A model generated the notes under the pieces. The model made no database searches. It was not told the origin of the DNA and saw nothing but the letters and a program-made list of their open reading frames with translations. A DNA stretch of 64,000 nt from assembly GCA_001566295.1 (NCBI GenBank), contig KQ964259.1:248001-312000 (forward strand). The letters run 5' to 3'. The position numbers and the translations under genes are program-made. Each line of letters opens with the position of its first letter. The stretch's first letter is position 1. This DNA is from Microdochium bolleyi. Taxonomy: Eukaryota; Ascomycota; Sordariomycetes; Xylariales; Microdochiaceae. This document shows, in pieces, positions 23,895-34,126 of the stretch.

Positions 23895-25880
23895 ATGCCC
23901 AGCATGCAGCTTCTCGCGCTTCCGAGCGAGATCCTGCAGGGGATCATCGATGTCGCCCGACCGGAAGGCTTCGAGAGTGTGATGCTGACCTGCCGGCGAC
24001 TATACTGGTGCGGCCGAGTCTTTGCCGACGAGCACAACGCCCTCAGACGATTCTTCCGCCATGTGCAGATCAGCGCAATTTGCGAGGAGCAGGGAGCTTG
24101 TGCACTGGCTTGCTATCTGTACGCCATCGTGGACCGTCCGGAACTCGCCTACTTCACGCGCTCACTGGCGGTGACAGTCGAGACGGCACGTCAGGGCCCG
24201 GCGGTAGGCATTGCTACAGCTGTGGCCCATGTCCAGGACGATTCCAGCCGCTTCATCCTACAGCAATACGCGCGGGCTTTTGCTTCACCATCAGAAAGCA
24301 TGCGGAAAAAAATCACAGACATGGTCATGGACTCGCCGTGGCTCCAAGCCGCCCAGTGCCAGCGCGGAAGGTGGCTGGTCGCGGTCGAAGGGCCACTCGC
24401 GTCCGCCCCGTTCCCGGTCGATCCTCGTCGCCTGCCGAGCCGCGATTACTTTTCGGTCCTGGTGCTGCTCCTGACACAGCTATCCCGCCTCAAGACGCTT
24501 TCCTTCGACTGGCCAAGAGCGCTGCAAGAATGTCGAAGGCCAGAAGGGGCGCCGTCTATCGAGGAGGTCCAGAATGTAATGGACCTCATGTCTGCGCGCA
24601 TCGGTGACGAGGGCGGGCTTCTTGACGAGAGGGCAAGATATGAGGAGGAGACCGACGACCACATTGAGATCAGCAACCGAATCAACATCAACGTCCGCCG
24701 ATTCGCCGCGGGCAGGTCCATGGTACGACATTCGCGGACGCTGGCAGCCTCTTCCCCTCTCAGCCGTCTCTGCGAGCTACACTGCTGCGGAGAGCCCGGC
24801 GTCCATCAATGGCACAGCTTGCTCGACCTCAACTGCTTCCTCACGTCTCCGCACATGCGGCGCTTCTACGGGACGAACCTCGTCGCCGCTACAGACGAGA
24901 TGCATAACCCCTACGCATGGCCTGGGTCGCCGGAAGAGGAGCAGGGTGACTACTGCCACATTACCCCAGTCTCCACGTTGCTTTACTGCCAGCAATGGAG
25001 CGGGATTACGCAGCTCGAGCTCCTGTGCTGCGCGTTCGATCCGCCCCATCTGCAGAACCTTCTGCATTACATGCCGCTCCTGACAGTGTTCCGGTACATG
25101 CACCAGAGCAAGTGGGACGAAGACAGCCAAGGGCTCACGACAGGGTGGGACTGGGATGCTGGGCGGTTCATCGAGGCCATCGCAGACTGTCAAGTAGTCC
25201 AAGCAGCGCGGCATGATGTGCTCAATGGGAGTGAGGGAGGGCAAAAGCATGTGTCCAGGCCGATAACTCTCGGCGATCAGATTACCGACCTCAGCATCGG
25301 CATCGACGTCAGCCTCCGGCATTTCAGCACGGGCCTCAGGTCAGGACTGCGCAAGTTCACTGCCCTCAAAAGGCTGGCCATCGACGCCCGGCTCTTCCTG
25401 GCTCCCACAGTCGCTGCTGCTGAGGACTTGCCGCTGCCGGGGGACTATTGGAGTGCCCCTTCCAAATGGGATACGGAGCTCGACCCCGTCCCACGGCTCG
25501 TGGACGTGCTGCCTGCCAGCTTAGAGGACCTCGAGCTGTTCCTGGGTGCGGACAGCAACATAGCCGTTTATGGATTTCAACGGGTCGAAGACAACACAGG
25601 GCTCCTGGAAGCGCACTTTGGGACCTTGCTCGAGCAGTTTGAAGGCTGGAGGCATACAAAACTGCCCAAGTTAAAGACCTTCAATGTCCGCCAGAAGATC
25701 CTCGAAGTTCCATGCCATGTGGCCGATGTCCAGGAGTGGGTTCAGAGACGTGACGCCGGGATTGCCAAGTGTCGCCGCATAGCGGTTGAGGCGGGCGCAA
25801 GCTGGAAAGAAGGGAAAACCCTCTCAATGAGTTGGCAAGAGGACTTCTTGAAGAGAGAAGGACTGGATGACCTCGGGTAA
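23895..25880 (+). CDS. F-box-like protein, 661 aa
   Basis: A single-exon protein that begins with an F-box-like segment right after the chosen Met: LLALPSEILQGII, then a helix and MLTCRRLYWCGR. F-box proteins bring substrates to SCF ubiquitin ligases. The remainder has leucine-spaced segments (for example LSRLCELHCCG, ITQLELLCCAF, LEDLELFLGAD) like the irregular leucine-rich regions of many fungal F-box proteins. The frame is open to an earlier Met at 23805, but the Met at 23895 places the F-box at the N-terminus. A second Met is three codons later. The substrate is unknown. Confidence 0.75.
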   Translation: MPSMQLLALPSEILQGIIDVARPEGFESVMLTCRRLYWCGRVFADEHNALRRFFRHVQISAICEEQGACALACYLYAIVDRPELAYFTRSLAVTVETARQGPAVGIATAVAHVQDDSSRFILQQYARAFASPSESMRKKITDMVMDSPWLQAAQCQRGRWLVAVEGPLASAPFPVDPRRLPSRDYFSVLVLLLTQLSRLKTLSFDWPRALQECRRPEGAPSIEEVQNVMDLMSARIGDEGGLLDERARYEEETDDHIEISNRININVRRFAAGRSMVRHSRTLAASSPLSRLCELHCCGEPGVHQWHSLLDLNCFLTSPHMRRFYGTNLVAATDEMHNPYAWPGSPEEEQGDYCHITPVSTLLYCQQWSGITQLELLCCAFDPPHLQNLLHYMPLLTVFRYMHQSKWDEDSQGLTTGWDWDAGRFIEAIADCQVVQAARHDVLNGSEGGQKHVSRPITLGDQITDLSIGIDVSLRHFSTGLRSGLRKFTALKRLAIDARLFLAPTVAAAEDLPLPGDYWSAPSKWDTELDPVPRLVDVLPASLEDLELFLGADSNIAVYGFQRVEDNTGLLEAHFGTLLEQFEGWRHTKLPKLKTFNVRQKILEVPCHVADVQEWVQRRDAGIAKCRRIAVEAGASWKEGKTLSMSWQEDFLKREGLDDLG

Positions 25881-26218
25881 GTGTTGCTCATATAGCCAGA
25901 TCTCTACTGAAGCCTTCGAAATCCTGGGTCCTGGCACTTTACTTTCAGCCATGAAACTAGACAGCGCACCAGTAAGGATCACGAACACGTACACGCACAT
26001 TCACCATAGACATGCTTCTATGAGTTGATGGTGTTTCGCGCACTGTTTCTTCAACAAAAGACTGTTCCAGAGGCAGAGGTGTCATAGACTTGCATAAAGT
26101 TCCTAAATGATTGGTAAAAGAGTACCCATCTCGAATCCGAGGTAGAGTGGGAGTCGACCAAGGCACTTGGCGTATGGCTTGCCGCAAAGGACATGAAACC
26201 CCGACCTCTTCAGATCGG
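25881..26218. other. Short intergenic region between convergent genes
   Basis: Shared 3' flank of the F-box gene (plus) and the lipase gene (minus). Nothing else seen. Confidence 0.5.
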
Positions 26219-27406
26219 TCATGCCTGCACAAGCTTTTGTTGCACGCTCTGCATAACCCCAGACACGACCTCCGCGCCTTCGCCATGGAGAGACGCCTCG
26301 GGCTTGTCGACGCGCGGGTGCTCGCAGACCTTGTCCTCAAAGCAGCTCACAAACTTGTCGATGCCAATGTACGCCCAGTAGTCCGTGGTGTGGTTGCTAA
26401 GGATCGAGGTTCCAAGCAACGATAGCGTCGAGATGGTCACTAGCCCCGGGCCGGTGAATTTTTGGCCCGGGATGGGCACATACTTGATCTCGCTGTTGCA
26501 TGACAGACCCTTGGCAATACTGACCAGGAAACCTGCGAGTCCCTGCGCCCAGGTGGAGGTCACCACGGCGGGCGTGTAGATGGCGCCTAGGATGTTTGTG
26601 AGGTTGCGGTCCTGCGATGGGTCGAGGGACCATGCCTGCGGCACGATGTCGTCGGTGTTGTATAGATCCAAGTTGAGGACCTGGTAGCCGGCGGTAGCAC
26701 CGGGCACTGAGGTCATCGGATATGCCTTCTTGTACTTGTCCACAAACAGGAGATTCCCCGATGTAGGGCCAGCGGAAGGCATCGCGTACGTCTGGTCGGA
26801 GCCGCTCATGCCAGCGAGGCTAAGACCCAGGGCCAGGGCAGGTGTGATCGCGCCACCCATACTGTGGCCGGTGAAGATGACAGTGTATCCCGCCTCGAGT
26901 GTGTTTAGGTATTCCCAGATGTGCGTCTTTGTGGCCTGATCCACGTTGTTGAGGATGTTGTACACACCCATGGCCGTGCCGCGGGCAATATAGGCGGCCC
27001 CGTCGTTCTGCGGCTTCTCATCAATGACGGGCTCCTTGATGCCCGTCGACCACTGAGCAATCCAGCTGTCAAAGTTGACGACTTTCTTGACGTCCATGTC
27101 ATCGAGCCAGTCTTGGATCGAGACCGGGGCTGTGCCCGCGACCGCGACAACGACAGTCTTCTGCGACTCGCTGACGGCAGCAAACCACACGTTCTCGGCT
27201 GCACCCCTAAGCTTGGGGTCGCGCTTGTAAACGCGCGGGCCCCATGATTTCTGCCAGTCACCGGTGATCCGGGGCAGCTCCGACGCCAGCGCGGTGTCCA
27301 TGGCGGTCTGAAGATCCGCCTCGGTGCCGCGCATGCTACCGACGGCATTTGACGCGGAGGACAGACAGTAGACCTGCTGCGATAAGTTGAAGTTGAAGTC
27401 CGTCAT
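26219..27406 (-). CDS. Class 3 lipase family protein
   Basis: An alpha/beta hydrolase of 395 residues in one exon, predicted to cleave acylglycerols or similar esters. The nucleophile elbow is GHSMGG with Ser182. The aspartate lies in YNTDDIVPQ (Asp252 or 253) and the histidine in SNHTTDYW (His339), the usual HxxYW ending of Lipase_3 proteins. The segment AGTAPVSIQDWLDD fits the oxyanion region and following helix. No signal peptide is visible from the chosen Met (27406), which is the first Met of the conserved part, so the enzyme is probably intracellular. An upstream in-frame Met at 27490 would add 28 residues, also without a clear signal. Confidence 0.88.
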   Translation of the reverse strand: MTDFNFNLSQQVYCLSSASNAVGSMRGTEADLQTAMDTALASELPRITGDWQKSWGPRVYKRDPKLRGAAENVWFAAVSESQKTVVVAVAGTAPVSIQDWLDDMDVKKVVNFDSWIAQWSTGIKEPVIDEKPQNDGAAYIARGTAMGVYNILNNVDQATKTHIWEYLNTLEAGYTVIFTGHSMGGAITPALALGLSLAGMSGSDQTYAMPSAGPTSGNLLFVDKYKKAYPMTSVPGATAGYQVLNLDLYNTDDIVPQAWSLDPSQDRNLTNILGAIYTPAVVTSTWAQGLAGFLVSIAKGLSCNSEIKYVPIPGQKFTGPGLVTISTLSLLGTSILSNHTTDYWAYIGIDKFVSCFEDKVCEHPRVDKPEASLHGEGAEVVSGVMQSVQQKLVQA

Positions 27407-28372
27407 CTTGTGTGTAGTGTGCAAGATCGGGTGGGCAGCATTCAGAAAACTAGCAGGGAAAGCTTTCTTGTAAAGTAGTTGAGTATGCATATGACGGGAA
27501 AGATGTGCAAGAGGAACGTGACCAGTCCGCTGTCGTCTTTATGTGCAAGTTCAGTGTTCTTCGATCAGGCGGCCAAGGAAATGTTGCGACTGCATCTGAC
27601 ACGAAGCGCTGCCTCGTCAGCCGTGTTCCACCAGCAAACTTTCAATCTGCTGGTATTCCCTCGTTCAAGAGCCCGTCCCAAAGTCTATAGCGCCAAAACT
27701 GCGCCGGGACGAGCGCAGCAGACCGCTATAGCTTACTTGGGCCCAGGGTCCCACCCCAGAACAACGTGGAATGTCTCAGCATAAGGTTCCGCTCGAGGCT
27801 AATTTCGTGACCGCCACGGCGGCCACTCCCGCTTCCGGAGCGGGGGGCTGAAATCTAGGTTCTTTAACTCCCAATCACGCTAAGGTTATGTCCAGAAAGG
27901 GTCGACCGCATTCGATGTATAAGCTCTAGACTCAGCCGCAGAGTGACCTATGGCGTGTGTATGATTTAGGTATCGTGACTCCAGCATACGTGGACCTCTT
28001 GAGAAAAGGGAGCTTGTGTTACATGGCGTTCTCAGATGCGTAGTCACTGAACCGTATTACTTGAGCGAACTCGCGGATTATTGGATCGTGAGGTTGCCAA
28101 TAATACTCTCGAGAGGTCCAGAGATGCAACACACAAGATAGCCCGCGCTGACAACAAGCTGCTCGCTATAGCAGCGACTAAGCGCCTCGCAACCTTCCCA
28201 AGCACCTCGTTGACTAGCTTGGCGCGACCAGCTGTCTTACTGTATGAGCTGGTGATACCTAACGTCAGCCGATCCGTAATGCCAGAGATCAGGAGTTTTG
28301 CAATAGGGGCCAGGCATACCGGAATCCTCGCGTCGCGTCCTTCTACCAGGTCCGGAGTACGTCTCGGCCAGC
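27407..28372. other. Intergenic, no gene seen
   Basis: Holds the lipase promoter on the left and the 3' flank of the PD-(D/E)XK-like gene on the right. No motif recognised. Confidence 0.45.
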
Positions 28373-30004
28373 TCACCAAGACTGTTTTTCAGACGAGGCC
28401 TCGCTTGTTGCGGGCGTTGGTGGGACAGAGTCCAGCCATTCCCCGATGAATCCGGAGATCTGTGGTTTCAGGATCTGAGTTGCCCACAGGTGTGCGTTTT
28501 CGAGAATCGCCTCGAACCTGAGGACGTCCCAGACATTGGTCATGTCGCCGGTCCAGATATTGGCCATTTCCTTTGTGAGGGAGGGGACATGGGTCAGCAA
28601 CATGTTCATCGTTTTCAAAGAGACTGCAACTTACGTAGAAATATGGTTCAGGGCCGTCTCCGGCTGCTGGTGGCATAAAGCCGGTGGTCACCAGAGTACC
28701 GCCCTCATCAGACAAGCTGTCGTCTAATTCGTCATAGCGCTGATGGGCCGAGGCGACATATGTGATGAAGACCTTGACGACGGGACCAACCCCGGTAACC
28801 ACAATCACTGGTGGTACGTGCGCGTAGGCAGGCCGAGAGCGCGCGAACTTTGCTGCCCGCTGTAGCATCATGACTGCTGCGCTGCTTGCATTCGCCGCCT
28901 GGCAGTAGCAGTTCCTTGCTGCTTTCTGTTGGTCGCAGCTGCGGGATTTCTTCTTCAGCTCGACCACGAGCCATGGGTAGCAGACCATGTCAAGCGCTCG
29001 GTAGCTGTTCCCCCCAGCAGACCGGGTCGGCGACAGCTTGTGGGTGGGATTTGAGAATAAGCCTTGGCTGCCAAGCCGTTGAAGGACGCTGTGAGAAAAG
29101 TGCTCAACCATTGGCCCGAAAGCTGCGAGTGGCTCACGATCCGCTCTGAGGTGCATCCTGTCGCTGCCTCCGACGCCAGTGGTGTTTCGCATCGGAAAAT
29201 TGTGGATCGGGAAGTAGAAGGTATAGTCTGGCCTGGGATGAGAGAGCCCGACTCGGTCTTTGTGTCGGAACCCTAGATTCTTTTCAAACAGATACCAGTT
29301 ACCCTCAGCCTTCCTATGTCTTGTCAGTTCTATCAGATCATGACTCCCAGCAATGGGGATTGTTCTCTCACAGTTCAAAGAATTCCGAGCACAGCTTCCG
29401 TCGATAATCTCTGTGCACAAGCAGCCACGTTAGCCTGGAGGCGGACCTCCAAATATCAAGGCGAAACGCAGTGCTCGGTCACGCTGCAACTGACCGTCTT
29501 GACTCCGTCCTTTGCTGCCCTTTGCAGCTGTCATAAAGCGGCTGGAAGAACCTTTCACGGTAAAGATCACTCCATTCGGCCTCATTTTCGAGCATGGTAG
29601 CATACTTCTCAGCGTGGTCCGCGGTTCTTCTCGCACTTGCGGCACGCTTCTCGATTTTGAGCTTTTCATCATCCTCCAATCTGCCCCTCCACTTTGGGGT
29701 ATACTTGTAAGCTTCGCGCTCGGCGTCTGGCGTCAGACCGAATTGAGTGTAGATCGTGTCGCTCTGGTCGCAAATCATGTCTGCAATGGCCGAGATGTGG
29801 CGAGGTAGGGCAGCATCCATGGCTTCCAAGTTGATCTGAACGCCATTCTTTTCCAGAATCTTGAAGGAAAGCGCCATATTCGTTGATTTGATGATGGCTA
29901 TTCGTCGCGTCAGGTGTTGAGTCGACAATCGTCGTAAGCAAGTGCCGTGGGATTTCTGAACTATCTCTTATGTTGAAAGAAGGGCGAGCTTTGGGGGCCG
30001 CCAT
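28373..30004 (-). CDS. Fungal PD-(D/E)XK nuclease-like protein of unknown role
   Basis: The conserved core reads WYLFEK…, then GLSHPRPDYTFYFPIH and, further on, CYPWLVVELKKK. The P-D … E-L-K arrangement is the PD-(D/E)XK catalytic pattern of restriction-like nucleases, followed by CYCQAANASSAAVMML and PPVIVVTGVGP as in a widespread fungal family (DUF7924-like; from memory). An intron with a GTAAGT donor just after YFY joins the core to a C-terminal piece, E-M-A-N-I-W … stop at 28373. Another intron near 29404-29492 separates the N-terminal part. The best start is MAAPKARPSFNIR at 30004. However, the frame must change once between about 29880 and 29950 and I found no normal intron for it; the Met at 29928 avoids the problem. 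The gene may carry a small frameshift. No neighbour suggests a function. Confidence 0.6.
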
Positions 30005-30504
30005 CCACCACCGTCTCCTGGCTTCGAGTGGCCTTTAAAAGCAGCCGAATCTTATGCAGTGACTACACATCAAAGGGGGCCGTCCCTTGCACCAGTTGGT
30101 ACAGAAAGTATAAGCGAGCCAGGTTGCTGGAAATGTCCCGTCAAGCAGGGGTTGCACCAGGATTGCTGCTGAGTCGCGAGAATCTGACGTGGAGGGGTCG
30201 GGATCAGGGGCTGGTCAGAGTCTCAGCATGGCGAGCAGCTTGGCAACGTGAGCAGTTGCTACGTACCTTAGGCAGCGATTCCTCATCTCGCCTCCGGTTT
30301 TCCGGACTAGTCAGACTCATCCCGGACATATCCCAATTCCCGAGTCATTGTTGAATATCATCGCTTGTTCGTTATCAGGTTCGGGGCCTGATCAACGGCA
30401 ATGCTGAGCTTCATCTACTCAAGGACTTGCAGAAGTCCAATAACTGGCTGGGGTACCCGGGATGTCCTGCAATGATTGCGACATGCCACCCTCCAGCTAT
30501 CAAA

Positions 30505-30575
30505 AGGAACCAACTGCATCGGTGACACTCCCGCTTCGGTAACTCATCTCCACTGGCACCCACAACCCCTGCCCT
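30505..30575 (+). repeat. Diverged dispersed repeat, copy 1
   Basis: Begins GAACCAACTGCATCGG and continues about 50 bases to CATCTCCAC and CAACCCCTG. The same landmarks in the same order occur in copy 2 at 31665. No terminal inverted repeats seen. Confidence 0.5.
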
Positions 30576-31664
30576 TTCGCAAGGGTCAGCGCGGAATGAC
30601 TGCGTCGTGACCAACCCTGCAGCCTGCGCACCGGCTTTGGAAAGCTACCAGCTTGCTGGATAGGCATCTTCGCGCGAATCATGTTCGGCCTTGTCAGGGG
30701 GCCCTTGGAACAGCTGTCGCCGACGCGAAACTCCAGAAACCAGGATCCAGCACAACCTGGCATGTCTCGACTAATAACGTGCCAGGGCTATAGGCTGGGA
30801 GCATACATGATCGTACCGTTCATCAAGGGGCTCCATGAATAGGGCCCAGCGGTCTTACGCAGCTCTGGGGCGAGAGGTAAGCGCCAGATCATACTTACCT
30901 GATCCGGCCTACCTCTCTGCGGTGGGCGCAAAAAAAAAGAGATTGGGCTAGCACACAAGAGCTCCGACACACCAACTTCGAAGAGCAACTAGAGTATCAT
31001 TCTTCATATCATGAGCTGTGAAAAAGGCCCCCATGCTGATTGACGCTGATCAGAGATGACGACCCCTACAGTTGGAATCGAGACTTGTCAATGTGAAGAT
31101 GGAACATGTAACCAGAGAAGAGTCGAGCCAATAATGATGCGGCAGTGGTGTGTCTGTGTCTGATGTTTCATCTCGTCCGGGCTTTTGGGTCCAAGACAGC
31201 GGTGACGTATCTAAAGTTCGTTACATGCACCAATCAGGTCAGGCGCACTCAGTATACGAGGATCTCATGCGTGCGAAAGCCTTGGTCACACTCACCTAGA
31301 GGGGAAACGAGTGGCACGGTAGACGGATCATCGGCACAGGATTGCGGCGTGGTACGTCTTCAACTTGATTTAAAGGAAGAAAAGGAAGACGGGAATACCA
31401 AGCGCCCGGACTGGACCACGCCAGGGTCGGAATGCATACTCCAGCTACATGATGCAGGAGCTGATGAGGGATGCCTGCAGCGCAGGGGCCGGGCGGGAAG
31501 AAACCTTTCGAGGAGGTCCTGCAGATCCCGAGGGCCTGGTACCAGCACGCGGATCACGCCCGCCATCCTTGCAAAGTTCCTGCTCGACGTGTTGCATCCC
31601 CCCGCCCCTTCTTACCAAGAAGCAAGTTGTGCAGCGACGAGACAAGGCGCAGCAGGCATCACAC

Positions 31665-31733
31665 CGAACCAACTGCATCGGCGCTGAATCCGTTTTGAGT
31701 GATCCATCTCCACCCGCAGCAGCAACCCCTGGC
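31665..31733 (+). repeat. Diverged dispersed repeat, copy 2
   Basis: Shares GAACCAACTGCATCGG, then CATCTCCAC and CAACCCCTG at almost the same spacing as copy 1, with scattered differences between. The copies are about 1.16 kb apart in direct orientation. Confidence 0.5.
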
Positions 31734-32794
31734 TGGTCCTCCCCCGCGGACATACTGCGGCAGGAATGCGACATGACTAGGGCTTTACTTACTGACCCAA
31801 TGGGTCAGTGATTGTGTTCCGGTAAAGATATAAATAATCCGAGGGCAACATTAGCCGCAGCGTTTCCCGTTCAGAAAGGGCGCTTGGGCCTGGTACAATA
31901 TCTTGTGATGGCTGACGCTGTACCCAGAACTACTCGCCAGGGGCCGTGTAGGTATTGAACTTGGTGCCCCGAGTCCGTGATAGAAGTGAGACGGCGTTTC
32001 TTACACACACACACAGGAATTTGAGGTCGCCTAAAAGAACTGCAATGGTCTAAAGAGGGCACTTGTGGAGCAAGGCGTGCTAGTTGGGCCTCGCCTTTCC
32101 TGTCATACTCCGGGCAGCTTTATTGACGCCGCACTAGGATACCCTTTCTGATCCGGAGAAAGAAAGCGTACGGTACCTTCATATAAGTCTGGGGGATGTC
32201 ATAATCGTGAAATAACTTGTGGAGATATCGCTGGAAGCGTTTTGACAGTCGAGTTGACAAAGAAACTTTCATAATGAAAATATATAGTCGTCGGTCAAAG
32301 TGAAAGTTCAAAAGGAGTGGCCGCGAGCTCTGACGCTCTGTTCATCTGGTCCGAAGGAGCTTAGACACTACCTAAGTAGTGTCAAGAGAGCAACGGTACG
32401 TATTCTGCCTGCTCAACATCGCATAACTTTATGTGCAACGGGAGAGCTTGTCCCGAAGAGATTGCCCTCGAAAAATTCATGCAAGTCTTCTGCTGCTGCT
32501 GAAGAATTCTAATTTCTTGGTTACGCCACATGAAGACCTTCCCTCGCGATGTTCCATTCAAAGCATATCACGGTCGCAAGGAATGCCTGGCATGCACAAT
32601 GCGTAAAAGCAACAGTCTAGTGAGAAGGCGTCCTGAGGTTCTATCAACATGGGTCACAAACACAGGTCCAACACGCACTCAAGATTGCAAGAAACCACGG
32701 TGTATTATTATTATTGTATTCCTAGAGAGTGCTCATCAATTCCACACGAGCACCTACACCGCATGCCTGACAAAAGGCACAACGCAGGCTCGTT

Positions 32795-34126
32795 TTACGG
32801 GATGCGCAGAACGACGCTGGCCGGGTCGACAGGGCTGCCGGGCTCCGAGATGCCGCCCTGGGCGATGGCCATCTCGTTGTTGTCGTCGTCGGCGGCGAAG
32901 AAGACGGCGGCGCTGAAGGTGCGGCTCATGCCACAGCCGTAGAGCAGGATGGACATTGTGCACCAGCCGAGCTCGGTGTCCTGCGGGTCCTGGTACCGGT
33001 GGTACAGGGTCATGGGGATGCGGACCTTGGCGGTCTCGCCCTCGCGCGCGGTGACAAAGTTGTACTCGAGGAACTGGTCGGCGGGGATCTGGTCGCAAGG
33101 GGCGGGCCACGCGAGGTTCTGGCCCTGGCCGCTGCCGCGGGCCGGGTTCTCGCGGAGGCCGGTCGCGTTGAAAAAGGCCTGGGGGTCGACCGGGTTGAAG
33201 GCCTCGCCGCCGGCGCCCGAGTCGAGCAGGCACTCGGACATGTTGACGCCGCGGCCGCCGTAGTCGAACTGCATCTCGAGCGGGGCGCCGACGCCGTTGA
33301 CGGTGATGTTGGGCGCGTAGGTGTAGTACTGGTCGACGCTGTAGGCACCACCCGTGCGGGGGATGCGGACGAGGGGCCCCGTGTACTTGGAGGTGTCGAT
33401 GCCGCCGAGCAGGCCGACGCCGGTGAGGTCCTGGGCGCCCGAGAGGACGCCGGGGCGGGGCTTGTCTAGCCACAGGGACTGGGTGCGGGCCTTGATGCGG
33501 CCGGACTGGAACAGCGTCTCGCGCAGGCTGGGGCCCTGGGTGTTGGCGGCCTCGCCGGTGGGGTCGTGGACGTAGGCGGCGACGCCGAGGATGGCGCGCG
33601 AGTAGGTCGGCACGGGGCTGCAGGAGCCCGTGTCGCGGATGCGCTGCTGGAGGTACTGGGCGAGGGCGAAGTCGACGTCGGGGACGGTGACGGTGTCGCC
33701 AAAGGTGTTGCCGAACGTCAGGGTGTCGGTGAGGCGCTTGTCCGAGAGGTACATCTTGCTGAGGCCGCCGCCGTAGCCGTAGATGGTGTCGACAGCGGTG
33801 ACGTTGGTCTTTGTAAGGGAGAGGGCCGGGTTGTAGCTGATGTCGGCGGGGACGGTGGCGTTGCACTGGCCCTGGCACGACAGGTACGGGCAGCCCCAGT
33901 TCATCGTCGAGTTGTTCTCAAAGAGGAAGAAGTCGGAGCTGCCGCTGTCGTAGGTGGCCTCGATGGTGGCGTACGGCAGGACAATGTTGGTTGCCACGCG
34001 CCGCTCGTAGCCGTAGCCCATGAAGACGGGCATCGCGACCGTCGGCACGCCGGCCTCGGCCATCTGGGCCGCGCCCGCGAGGGCACCGGCGAGGGCCAGG
34101 ATCTTGCTGCTGCTGCTGCTTGCCAT
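32795..34126 (-). CDS. Pepsin-like aspartic protease (family A1), 443 aa
   Basis: A secreted endopeptidase made as one exon. A signal peptide follows the chosen Met (34126), ending around AEAG. The first catalytic motif is Y-D60-S-G-S-S and the second is L-L-D302-S-G-A-G, so both catalytic aspartates are present but both have Ser where pepsins usually have Thr (DTG). Cysteines near residues 79-89 (CPYLSCQGQC) and N-glycosylation sequons fit an extracellular enzyme. No C-terminal GPI signal or membrane segment is seen. Codons are very GC-rich, which makes long spurious open frames on the opposite strand. An upstream in-frame Met at 34171 is less likely because it would precede the signal peptide. 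Confidence 0.88.
   Translation of the reverse strand: MASSSSSKILALAGALAGAAQMAEAGVPTVAMPVFMGYGYERRVATNIVLPYATIEATYDSGSSDFFLFENNSTMNWGCPYLSCQGQCNATVPADISYNPALSLTKTNVTAVDTIYGYGGGLSKMYLSDKRLTDTLTFGNTFGDTVTVPDVDFALAQYLQQRIRDTGSCSPVPTYSRAILGVAAYVHDPTGEAANTQGPSLRETLFQSGRIKARTQSLWLDKPRPGVLSGAQDLTGVGLLGGIDTSKYTGPLVRIPRTGGAYSVDQYYTYAPNITVNGVGAPLEMQFDYGGRGVNMSECLLDSGAGGEAFNPVDPQAFFNATGLRENPARGSGQGQNLAWPAPCDQIPADQFLEYNFVTAREGETAKVRIPMTLYHRYQDPQDTELGWCTMSILLYGCGMSRTFSAAVFFAADDDNNEMAIAQGGISEPGSPVDPASVVLRIP

Larger units (their letters stand above)
30005..32794. other. Gene-free stretch of 2.8 kb with a diverged repeat pair
   Basis: No recognisable gene. Two related segments of about 70 bases occur in direct orientation near 30505 and 31665 (listed separately). 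Small simple runs include an A8 near 30930 and an ACACAC run near 32004. Confidence 0.45.

Noticed and set aside
32754..33878. A 374-codon open frame overlapping the aspartic protease in another frame
   Set aside because: Its composition is Arg/Pro/His-rich as expected for a shifted read of GC-rich coding DNA; the protease frame has real motifs.
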